64,000 nt of DNA, from contig CM038467.1 of the NCBI GenBank assembly GCA_021464415.1, positions 45,941,715-46,005,714 of the forward strand, read 5' to 3'. Both the position numbers and the translations under genes were made by a program. This stretch comes from Lonicera japonica (taxonomy: Eukaryota > Streptophyta > Magnoliopsida > Dipsacales > Caprifoliaceae). Below, piece after piece: positions 35,150-45,348 of the stretch. The notes under the pieces were generated by a model. It was given only the letters and a program-made list of their open reading frames with translations. It had not been told where the DNA came from and did no database searches. How positions within the stretch are numbered: position 1 is the first letter of the stretch; each line of letters opens with the position of its first letter.

Positions 35150-36925
35150 AGTTATAATACTTGGTAAGTCCAAGTGTCGAACCACAAGGATAGTCGGAAA
35201 GACGATGTGGTGATTACGAGTCCAAGGCTTTGCTTAAGATAATATGATTGGTTGATTTTAGTTGTTGATTTTAAAGTCTTGCAATAAAAATTAAAATGAT
35301 GTAATAAAATATGAGAAAAGGCTAAGGCATTATAGAATTCATTTGTTTTGCAAAGTTAAGTAAAATCAATCTCATTCAAAGTTCTCAATGCAATTCTTAA
35401 GTGTTGAATATTTTACCCAATTCTAAGCAAAAGGGTGTGGAGCAAAAGCAACCCATTCCCATATAAATGCCATATAAAGAAAGGATGTAAGCAAATATCA
35501 ACACAAGTGTATCTCTCATTTTTTTCTTGTGACAAAGGGTGTGAAGCAAGTGCAGCCCATTCCCACATAATATCAACCAAGATTCAAACTTAAAATACAC
35601 AAAAAGAAAAGGCATAAATTTAAACTAGGCATTTAAGAACTCGTTGTTAGTTTCCCCTAGGCAAATGACTTGATTATGAAAATGGCCAACTACAAAGAGT
35701 TTAGCTCGATAAATCATAACATTTCATTTGTCTAAGATTGGGAGGTCTAGGTGGAGGTCAAACCGTCCTATATAGACTTATTTGATAAATACAAATTGAA
35801 TCCTTAAAATGATTAATGAAGTTGTTTATGACATAAATTTAAAAGATCCTCTTTGGCAACACTTTAACTAAGAAAATGATGAGTCTCAAAATCACATAAA
35901 GTGTTGAAAGCACTCAACATATCATTAAAGTATTTAAAGATTAAAATCTCAAATTTATAGTGTTTCCATGAATATCAAAGACTAATCATGCTTGGCAATG
36001 AAAAGTATCTCATTCAAAGAAAGAATGGACATAGGCTAGTAAGAAATACACAAGTGTATCATCTCCTCATTAATGCTTAAGATCTATGTATACAAGGCAT
36101 ACAAAGTCAAATCATCATATGAAAATTATCTTACTAGCTTATGAATGGTTGAAAAAATGGAGAAGATGAAGGATTCAAAAAGTATTTAACAATACTAACA
36201 ATGGAATGAGAATTGAACTTGCATAATTAATGCATTGCAAACTTCATCTTTTAGCCTTAGCAAAGAAATTTACTCCATAATAAATGTAGAGACAAGAATT
36301 ATCAAAGTGAACTCCATTTCTCTCTCTAGAAAAATAACTATTACAAACTCTCTATAAATTGAGAAATGAGAAGAAATAAAAGTGTTCTCTCCAACACAAC
36401 AATGAAGACTATAAATAGGAGAGTTGTGTTGGATGCTAAAATAATAAACAATGCTTTTTATTTTTATTTTTATTTTTATTTTTATTTTTGGTGGAGAATT
36501 CCACTATCTTGGATGCTCTTTTCTCACATGGACAATTCCACTTTCTTTCTTTAATCACATGGACATGGAGACTTTCTTTCTTGGATGCTCTTTGCTCACA
36601 TGGACATGGATACTTTCTTTCTTGGATGCTCTTTAATCACATGGAGACTTCCATTTTCTTGAATTCTTTTTGTCCATGGAAAATTCCACTATCTTGGATT
36701 CTCTTTGTCCATGGAAAATTCCAATATTGTATTAAATACAATATTTCTTGAAATCTGAAGACACCAAAATAAACACAAAAATATGTCTTTCCAAGCATTG
36801 TTAAATACAAAAGTGCTACGAGACTAATCGCGAAATAAGTTGGCAAACCGAGTAGTTTTAAAGAAATAAACGCATCAAACAATTCCGAAAATGAGCGTAT
36901 GAATGAAAATATTAAGCGTTTATCA
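35150..36925 (-). mobile_element. Athila-like LTR, left end truncated
   Basis: The similarity starts at AAGTTATAATACTTGG, about 49 bases inside the normal end, and runs to the intact terminus GCGTTTATCA. It is inverted relative to the solo LTR at 32924. No target duplication or internal region is visible, so it is a broken solo LTR or a duplicated piece. Confidence 0.9.
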
Positions 36926-38529
36926 TAGGGAATATAGGGAAATTTGAGTAGAAATTGGAAAATTAGGAACCAATAAGAGAATTGGGTGCAATTGTTAGAA
37001 AAGTGAGCGTGCTCTGTTTTTGGGGTTTTTTTTTTTGGTTTATAAAAGCCTGCTAATGGAACGATGATGTTACATTTTTTTTGCTCTTTTTTATTTAATT
37101 GATGATTTCATTATTTTTTCCGATATAATTAATTTATCAAATCTCATCATTATAATCAAACTGTGTTTTTGACTGCCGAGTTTGTTTATATTTTTTTCTG
37201 GTTCAAAGGAGAGAAATGTTCGGGGCCAACTTACGAGCACCTCAAATTAATTTCTCCATTCTAGGCAACGTTAGGCATGGTAAAAGCAATAATTTATTTA
37301 GTTATTAAATGTAAAAAAAAATAACAAAATTTTTCTTTTGCCACAGGGTGTCTGGGTCAGGTTTTGCACACCTCAAATAATCTTGCTCGTGGACCAACTG
37401 CTGGTTGCCATAGTATTTTTGCATATACAAGCACTCGACCTGGATAGTTCTCAGTTAAACCCAGAACTGAATTCAATAGTCCTATTATTGCACACATATA
37501 GAGTGTACCTTTAGACGAGTAGCTTTTATTGTTAATAAAATAATTCAATTTAATATATTTGGTGCCAAGTATGTGTTATAATATCCACTAGATTTTCAAC
37601 AAAAAAGTTGCATATATAAATAAAAATAAAAACTAACAAACATTAAAATTATTAAGCATTTAAAGTATTATTAAGTGTTTAAAACAAGGGCCTTTAAGGA
37701 AATATATTATTCGGATAAAATCACTCCCCCTCTTATTCGGTCCTCAACCACCAAGTAAGGGCATGTTATTCGGTTCTTCAAGACCGAGTATAAACGTATT
37801 ACTTAGTGTTTAAGAGTCAAGTAAGGCATTTTGAAACTTTTATCCGGCCCTTAAGAACAGAAAAACAAACCCTTATTCGATGCTCAATGTCTAAATGAAG
37901 AGTGAGAATAGAACAAAACATTATTAAAAGTGGAAATAGAATGACCCTAAAGTAATTAACTTAAACTTGGTTATCCTAGTTGTCCTCTACTAAATTTTAA
38001 AGTATTACCATGTAATAGGTTATTGGTTCAACTCTTTTTAAAAGTCAAATTTTCTTTATTTTCCTTGTCTCTATGTTTTTTAACTTTGTATCTCAAACTA
38101 GTGTTATAGATTTTCTATTTTATAGAGAAAATAAAATAAAAAAAATTTAGACACAAAATAGAATAAAAATTAAATGACTAAAATGAAGATTATTCATTAA
38201 AATCTGCATTGGCTTGGTTAGTTTTTTTAAAAAGTTATTTATTTAATAGGTCTTGTGTTTTAGACCCATGAGAAATATGATTATCTACTTTTAAGTAATT
38301 CAAGAGCTATTATATAATTTTTACAAATTTGTTGTTTTGAGAATTCATTCATCTTAAATCGATTGTTCAACTTTGATTTTAAAATTTTTATTTTTTAATA
38401 TTTTTTTTAATCTAGAATACAATTTAATTTTATTAGTACTTTTACATAAAAAAATTAAATTTGTTGATGAAGTGGATAATTATGTGAATATATATATGTA
38501 GTGAAAAATTATAATATTTTTCAAAGTTA
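36926..38529. other. Gene-free A+T-rich DNA
   Basis: No supported gene. The moderately G+C-richer patch at about 37330-37480 (CTCGTGGACCAACTGCTGG and neighbours) looks like a decayed dispersed repeat whose family I could not name. Confidence 0.45.
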
Positions 38530-39330
38530 CAATTTAAGTGGTGACACCCAATATTGATAGTTAAATTTGTTGTCACTAATTATAATCTATTTAATGACAA
38601 CAACCTATTAGCTCCACTTAATTTTATATTCGTGACAAGTAGAAATGTTTTGAATTGTCACTAAAGTAGATATAGTAACAACATTTTAAACAATTTGTCG
38701 CTAATGTATTTTTTGCCAAATAATTTGGCGCCAAATTTTCCCGCAAATCTACAAAAAATGAAACTTTTAGTGATAAAAGATACATTGTCACTATCCCTGC
38801 TAGTGCCACAAAATCAATGACGAGACTCTTTTCTTGCCACAAATATATTTCTTTAATGACAACATTCAAGTAAAGCCACTACATTCCAATATTGATGATA
38901 TAAATTAATTGTCACTAAATATTTTATTAGTGACAACTATTTGTTGCCACCACTTTTTTTAAATTACTGACGAGAATTAGTGTCACTAGATCTAGGGATA
39001 CAAATGACTTAGGTGACAACAAAGAGTTGCCACTGAAAAAGATACTTATTGTGACAACATTTAAACAATTCGTCACTGATATATTTCGCACCAAAAATTT
39101 GGCGGCAATTTTTTCCCGAAGTTGTAATTAGTGACAACTTTTTCACTGACAAAACTATATTGTCACTATAGTTACAACTTTCCTTGAAATTAGTGACAAG
39201 ATTTCATTTTGCCAATAAAAATAGTTTTTCAGTGACAACATTCGAATGTTGCCACTAACTACGTACATATAGCAATATTGTTAATTTTGTCACTAAATTT
39301 CTTGCCACTGAAGGCAATTTTTATTATAGT
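38530..39330. repeat. CACTA-like subterminal repeat cluster
   Basis: More than twenty copies of TTGTCACTAA or its inverse TTAGTGACAA occur in 800 bp. An 80-bp block (AACAACATTTTAAACAATTTG followed by a GCGCCAAATTTTCCCG-like end) at about 38668-38747 recurs at 39050-39128, so the cluster contains a roughly 380-bp direct duplication. The right border GGCAATTTTTATTATAGTAG resembles an inverted CACTA terminus that has lost its last bases. No transposase lies next to it. Confidence 0.6.
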
Positions 39331-39429
39331 AGAAATTCAATATGTTAAAGGTCAGTGTCTATTCCATTAGCTTCTCATTTTTTTGTTATATGTAAAACAG
39401 TTTCTTTCATCACTTGATGATTGTACTGA

Positions 39430-39830
39430 GAGGTCAACAACGCTGTATGCTAGCACGATGGGTTGTCAAATGTATGTTACATTTTGTAAAACTCCAAATT
39501 TAGCTTACGAGGTTAGAATGCTAGTAGATACATGTTGAATATGGGTGAACAACAATCGAAAGCTGTGAAATGGGTTCTACGATATTTACAAGATACCATG
39601 TCCATAGGTATTGTGTTTAAGTGAAAAGATGGGGCCGATTGTGTTGTGGGATTCATAGACTCCAGTTATGCAAGTGATCTAGATGAAAGAATGTCTAACT
39701 CCGGTTATGTGTTCACGTTGGCAAGTAAAATGGTTTTGTGGAGCACTACGTTACAAGCAACAAGCAACAAGCAACTTGTCTACGATGGAGGTGAAATAAC
39801 AAGAAAGAGTAGCTTTGTCTAATAACGTAC
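39430..39830 (+). pseudogene. pol: Ty1/copia RT-RNase H remnant
   Basis: Across frames the translation shows YASTMGCQMYV, NLAYEV, SRYMLNMG, KAVKWVLRYLQDT, DCVVGFIDSSYASDLDERMSNSGYVF and VLWSTTLQAT. This is the order seen at the C terminus of copia polyproteins (end of RT and RNase H, with the GFIDSSYA acid). A frameshift near 39520 and a TGA near 39622 break it. No other copia domains are present upstream. Confidence 0.85.
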
Positions 39831-40728
39831 TAATATTGACCAATTCAATATCATACTGGCTTATACACGGTAATGACACAATCCCAAGCTCATTAGATTT
39901 TAACTTGTATTACTTGTATGAATATATAGATCTTATTTTATTTATTGTATAACATAATTAAGAGATTTTTTGTTCAGAGTGTAGAGAGAGAGAGTGCTAG
40001 GGTTTGGGTTCCTATGAGATAGTTAATTCTTGTACAAGTTTCTAGCTAGGGTTTAAGAAGGTAATGTCAATTAAAGTTTTGTTCCATTGATCGATGATAG
40101 GGCAAATAGTTTATTGAGTTCCAAATTTCTTTTTATCAATACAAGTTCTCCCCATTCATGTTGAAGATCCAGTTTGGATATCCACATTATGTCCTGGTGT
40201 GTTTTCTTGTTTTACTTATTGTTTATTTATCATTTTTCATAGCTGTGTATATATATTGTTTGTTTATGGGGGCGAGTTTGGTTGATTGATCCTATTACTT
40301 GTCGAAAATCTACCCACCAAGTGTTCGTGGAAATTACTTAAAGGGTTTCTCAAGTTATAATTGTTGTTCGTGGATAGGTTAATTGTTCTCGTTTCACAAT
40401 AACTATTATGATCTCTTGAACAACACGATATGTACGCGAAACTCAACTCAATAAAAAAAGATATAAATTTATTGAATACTATGTTATAGTTACAATGTCA
40501 ACAAGACAATATTGTATGCATTGATCACATCACATAATATCTTTAGAGAAATCTAAAATAAGTACATAGACAATATCAAATGTAGAATTTTGTACATCAT
40601 CCAAAAGTCTAAAGTATATTGAAGCATTATATATTTCTTTACTAATTTCTTAATAAGTCTAAAGTATATTGTTTTTAATTCATAATCACCTTTCAAACGT
40701 TTTTACAATAGCACTCACTATATCTTTG
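39831..40728. other. Possible decayed copia LTR region
   Basis: No gene. It follows the copia remnant and includes a GA-repeat leader-like stretch (39985-40010) with a CTAGGGTTT motif twice, which could be the 3' LTR of that element. No boundaries could be set. Confidence 0.35.
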
Positions 40729-40737
40729 TATTTATGA

Positions 40738-40797
40738 GGGTTAACTACAAAAAAAGTACAATATACTTACACTGATTTTGCAACCTTGGCAATGAAC

Positions 40798-40836
<39 letters not shown>

Positions 40837-42062
40837 TATAAAATTAACAACATACTTTCTGTTTGGTTTCGTTTAATACATCCATTAGTTCACCAATTTA
40901 ACACCGTTAACCAAATGATGATGTGGCACGCATAGGCCATGAGTCAACACTCCAACTCAGCAAAAGATGTACACGTGTGCAATATTCATCTTCACATTTC
41001 TTCCTTTTTCTTTGTTATCTTCTTCTTTTTCTTCAAACTCAACACACCTTCCATTTTTTCATCTTCATCTTGAGCTTCAGAATTTGAAAAGGAAAAAAAA
41101 ACAATTTTCCCATTAATTACCCTCATCCTGAAAGTAGGAAGACTTCTACCTTTCTTCCTCTTTCGTCTTCTTCAAACAAAACCCTTTATTAATAAAGCTG
41201 GACACTAACTCCTTCTCCATCTTAACCTTCACCCATTGCTTCGACAAAATCCTTCTCCATCGACCATTAATCCAAAATCATTAAATATGGATCTAAATTA
41301 TCTAAATTAAATAATGGAACAATTGTTTGTCTGGTGATAGCTTCTCGGGCCTCCATCTCCACGCATTCTCTCTCTACAAAGCTCACCTGAAAATCCAAAT
41401 AAATACTGAATTTATCTCTCTAGCACCATCCAAGCCGCCCAAAACTCACCGAAGTAAAGAACGAAACCTAAGGTCCTAACCAAACAGCAATACTCAGTAC
41501 TCGCTCCTGTTGACTGTAAAGAGCTAGATGAGGGAGGAGAGAGAAGGGGGCGAACTCCATTGAATTTGGGGAAAAGATATTCCCCTCCGGCCAAGCTTCG
41601 CCGGTGATGTGGTGGAGAGAGAATGAAGAATCAAAGAGGAGAGACGTGGAAGAAGAAGAATATTTCGTTCTATTTGTTTGAATTGATTTGGAAATAAGGG
41701 TTTTAGAGGAAATAATGATTGAAAATATTAGGAAAGAAGATGAACGAGATGAAGAAATTTTACTAAGGGGGTTATGTCTAATAAAATTTATTTAGGGGGG
41801 CTTATTCAAATATAGCTAGTAATATAGGGGTTAAGTTAATAAATCCTTTTTTTCTCACAAGCTTGGTTGTCATTCTAGTTGCCAGCTGATTGTGCATAAA
41901 GTGTGCCATGTCATCATTTAGTTAACAGTGTTAAATTGGTTACCTAACGGATGTATTAAATGAAACCAAACTGAAAGTATGTTGTCAATTTTATAAAAAA
42001 AAGTTCATTGTCAAAGTTGCAAAGTCAGTGTAAATACATTGTACTTTTTTTGTAGTTAACCC
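40738..42062. mobile_element. Mutator-like non-autonomous element
   Basis: A 1,325-bp element with long inverted ends. The left end is GGGTTAACTACAAAAAAAGT and the right end is the inverse. Similarity continues for about 200 bp (TTGTTAATTTTA and GGATGTATTAAATGAAACCA blocks). The flanking 9-bp duplication is TATTTATGA / TATTTATAA, with one mismatch. The left arm has a 35-base T run (40799-40833) where the right arm has eight A. The interior has CT-rich and GA-rich blocks and no transposase. It belongs to a different family from 21178-22079. Confidence 0.85.
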
Positions 42063-42071
42063 TATTTATAA

Positions 42072-42839
42072 TGTTTCCATTGAAAATAATTTTTGGTATA
42101 CTAGACAAGATCAAATCAACTTTCCAATTAATATTTAGCCACCATCATGGGTCTAAGTCTTTATGCACAACCCTATTTACTTTTGATTACAATTGGTTGT
42201 AATAAGTTCTTAGATTGAGAAATACATTGACTTAGGTCCCTCGTAAGTAAAAACAGTATAACTTGAGAGCATCTTCAAGAGTCTTTACAAAATATTTTTT
42301 CAAATTTATACTTTATTAAGTTGTGGCACTAAATTTTTAATTTTTTTTAAACTACAAAATACTCTTCAAATCTTAATATAATATTAACTTTTGAGAAATG
42401 CTATAAAGCCTAATTTTTTTTCTCAAAAGTTGTAGCACAAATGAATTTGAACCACACATCTGTGTTAGAGCATGGCAGAGAGAAATTGATGAATGGTATT
42501 GATTGGTTGAGAGCTACTTTTAGGAATTTTTTTTTTGCTCTCTAGCATTGCTATTTATTTCTTAAAAATAGTTGTGCTTTTGGCATTTGAAACTTGTAAA
42601 ATGAGGGTTCTCTCTTCAAATATTGGAGAATGATGTGAAGGTTTGGAGAGTTTATTAGAGCCTTCAAATTGATGCAAGGCTACCAATACTTGTACATGTA
42701 GGATTTGAAAAGCATAGGAGATAAACTTACTCTATATATGTCATAATTTGAGTTCTTGATATTCCCTGGGAGGGAAAAGATGTTTTGGCTAAAGGGGGAA
42801 AGTATGTCATATATCCTAAGCTAGCTAGATGCAAAAGGT
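42072..42839. other. Gene-free A+T-rich DNA
   Basis: No coding region or clear repeat could be supported. Confidence 0.5.
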
Positions 42840-43525
42840 TTGTTTAAGAGTAACCGGTCTGCTTTACAAGAGAACAAACAAAAGTTTGTGTAAAGAGAAG
42901 CCTATGAATAAGAAATCTCTTACACATTTTATCTACAAAACCAGAGTTGTAAGGTTTGGGAATTAAGTTTTGGATTAGGAAGGTGTTAGGCACCAAATCT
43001 GCCCTTTCAATTTCTAAACGGATTATACATTTAATTATAATTAGTAATTTGCAAGATTTTGACAATGTTCTATTGCCTTCAAAAAGTGTCCTTTAAAGTT
43101 CTAAAAACAGGAGTTAGGAAGGGGATGAAAATCATGTGTTCCTTAATTGTCCCGGATTTTTTTTGTCAAATTGTTCGTGAATTTCAAAATGTGAGGAAAA
43201 TTACTTTAGGAGAGAATTGATGACTTGACCTTGTTTTATTGGCAAAATCGTGTCATGTATTGCTTTAATGATTTTTAAGAAACATATGAAATATGCGGGC
43301 ATTTCAGGAATTTATTTACTTTGAAATTTGCTCTCGACGTGAATATGACATATAAAGAGCAATTTACATAGGAATTAAATACATCTTGATAAATATTTCT
43401 TTATATAATCAAGATTATTAATCTGGAGTTTTGTAGAAAACTAGCCCATGATTTAGTATAAAAGGATTAATTAACATTTCCGTCTATGCCTTTGGTTTTG
43501 AAAATGATTTTATTAGGGCTTGAAA
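42840..43525 (+). repeat. Dispersed repeat, copy 1
   Basis: Homologous over about 690 bp to 63210-63865 in the same orientation. Shared landmarks: TTTGTGTAAAG, an ACAAAACCAG-like block, GGAAGGTGTTAGGCACC, GCCCTTTC, and GAAAATGATTTTATTAGGG. A segment of this type (pattern GTTCGGG, GGAAGGTGTTA, GCACC) is common in plant LTR retrotransposons. The family and boundaries are not settled. GGGGTGTCTACG at about 44144 could be the end of an LTR reaching from here. Confidence 0.65.
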
Positions 43526-43779
43526 GGGAAATTTAAAAGTGATTTAACAATGATACTAAATAAAATGAATTTGAGAGCGCATAAGCTGGATTCTTCTGGA
43601 CAACACTTCCTTCCTTAATTCCTTCTGTCTTCTACAGGGAAAACTCCTCCAAAATTTGTTGGAAAAACCAACAATAACCTCACTTTCTAACTAGCTTCCA
43701 CCAAAAATTCCCTTGATTCGTGCTTATTCCTTACCAAAAAGGGGAATGGATATTCCTATTTATAGCAAAAAAAAACGTG

Positions 43780-43990
43780 TCTTGCGCAACAAGTTTACCC
43801 ACAAGTGGTGAACTTGTCATACGACAAGTGCCTCTTTCGCAACAAATTCAACTAAACTTGTCATGTGACACGTGGCAACTTCCTAGACTAGGCGACAAGT
43901 TCTAGGTACTTGTCATGTGAGAAAAGAACTTGCTTGTAGCGCAACAAGTCCAGCTGACGCGACAAGTTCCTCTAAACTAGTTGCGCGAGA
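43780..43990. repeat. ACAAGT / ACTTGT motif cluster
   Basis: About ten copies of GCAACAAGT, CGACAAGT or the inverse ACTTGTCATGTGA occur in 210 bp, arranged as loose inverted pairs. A TATA-like CTATTTATAG lies just upstream (43757). This could be an LTR regulatory or leader repeat; no gene was found. Confidence 0.6.
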
Positions 43991-44194
43991 CCTGGGCCAC
44001 TCCTGATTTGGCCAAACTCTTCCCCAGTGGGCTTCAATGGATGAAAAAGTCCGTTGGGGTACTTTTGAAAATCATAATTTGGGTTCTTAAGCTCCAAAAT
44101 GCATGTGCTGTTTTGAAAAATAGATTTTTGCGAGAGTCGTGAATTGGGGTGTCTACGAATTCTCTCGGCTCAAGTTCCTTACTTTACAAGGGCC

Positions 44195-44528
44195 TGGCAC
44201 AAAAAAAAATATATTATGAGTTGTTTGAGGATTAGTACAAAAACAAATTTGCACTAAAATATGTACGTATCATTTATTGCTTGTGGACTTAGTTCAAAAA
44301 TAGATTTGCACTGAAATATACATAATTAGTTGATTGCAAATTTAGTGCAAAAACAGATATGCACTAAAAATATATCATGAGTTGCTTGAGGATTTAATGC
44401 AAAAGTCATATTTGCACTAAGATATATATCATTTGGGGCTTGCAGATTTAATGCAAAAATGGATTTGCACTAAAAATTTGCAAAAATGGATTTGCGGAGT
44501 TAGTGCAAACAAAGATTTGCACTAAAAA
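44195..44528. repeat. 53-bp tandem repeat array
   Basis: Six units. The GCACTA or GCACTG cores lie at 44251, 44308, 44361, 44414, 44467 and 44519, a period of 52-57 bp. Each unit pairs TTAGTGCAAA with TTTGCACTAA about ten bases apart, so each unit can fold. The array stops exactly where the Athila-like LTR begins. Confidence 0.85.
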
Positions 44529-45348
44529 TGACGCGCCGGAAATAGTTCTGTGCTTAGGTACCCAAGTGCAGGTTGTCAAGTTATAATACTTGGTAAGTCG
44601 AAGTGTCGAACCACAAGTATAGTCGGAAAGACAATGTGGTGATTACGAGTCCAAGGTTTAAGAGAATTTAATCGTTGATTTTAATGGTTGATTTTAAAGT
44701 CTTGCAATAAAAATTAAAATGATGTAATAATAGATGATAAAAGGCTAAGGCATTATAGAATTCATTTGTTTTGTAAAATTAAGTAAAATCAATCTCATTC
44801 GAAGTTCTCAATGCAATTCCTAAGTGTTGAATATTTACCCAGTTCTAAGCAAAAGGGTGTGGAGCAAAAGCAACACATTCCCATATAAATGCCATATAAA
44901 GAAAGGGTGTAAGCAAATATCAACACAAGTGTATCTCTCATTTTTATCTTGTGACAAAGGGTGTGAAGCGAGTGCAACCCATTCCCACATAATATCAACC
45001 AAGATTCAAACTTAAAATACACAAAAAGAAAAGGCATAAATTTAAACTAGGCATTTAAGAACTCATTGTTAGTTTCCCCTAAGCAAATGACTTGATTATG
45101 AAAATGTCCAACTACAAGGAGTTTAGCTAGATAAATCATAACATTTCATTTGTCTAAGATTGGGAGGTCTAGGTGGAGGTCAAACCGTCCTATATAGACT
45201 TATTTGCTAAATACAAATTGAATCCTTAAAATGATTAATGAAGTTGTTTATGACATAAATTTAAAAGATCCTCTTTGGCAATACTATAACTAAGAAGATG
45301 ATGAGTCTAAAAATCACATAAAGTGTAGAAAGCACTCAACATATCATT
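44529..45348 (-). mobile_element. Athila-like LTR, left part
   Basis: The LTR starts with TGACGCGCCGGAAATA and is interrupted at 45348 by a Tekay-like LTR. Its remainder is found three times: 47358-47869, 54806-55317 (both cut short) and 62254-63076. The far end past CTAATATTG is missing at 63076, so this copy lacks its last 310 bp or so. Confidence 0.92.
45344..45348. repeat. Target site duplication TCATT, left
   Basis: TCATT lies directly left of the first Tekay-like LTR and again directly right of each of the three LTRs (47358-47362, 54806-54810, 62254-62258). Uninterrupted Athila-like LTRs carry this site once (for example near 18195). It proves that the LTRs stem from one insertion at this site. 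Confidence 0.93.

Noticed and set aside
37357..37548. 63-residue minus-strand frame in a G+C-richer patch
   Set aside because: No recognisable domain; probably a decayed repeat.
41412..41594. 60-residue minus-strand frame inside the second Mutator-like element
   Set aside because: Too short and low in complexity to support a captured gene without a database search.
44195..44528. CRISPR-like array
   Set aside because: The repeats are diverged direct tandem units with no unique spacers, in a plant nuclear sequence.
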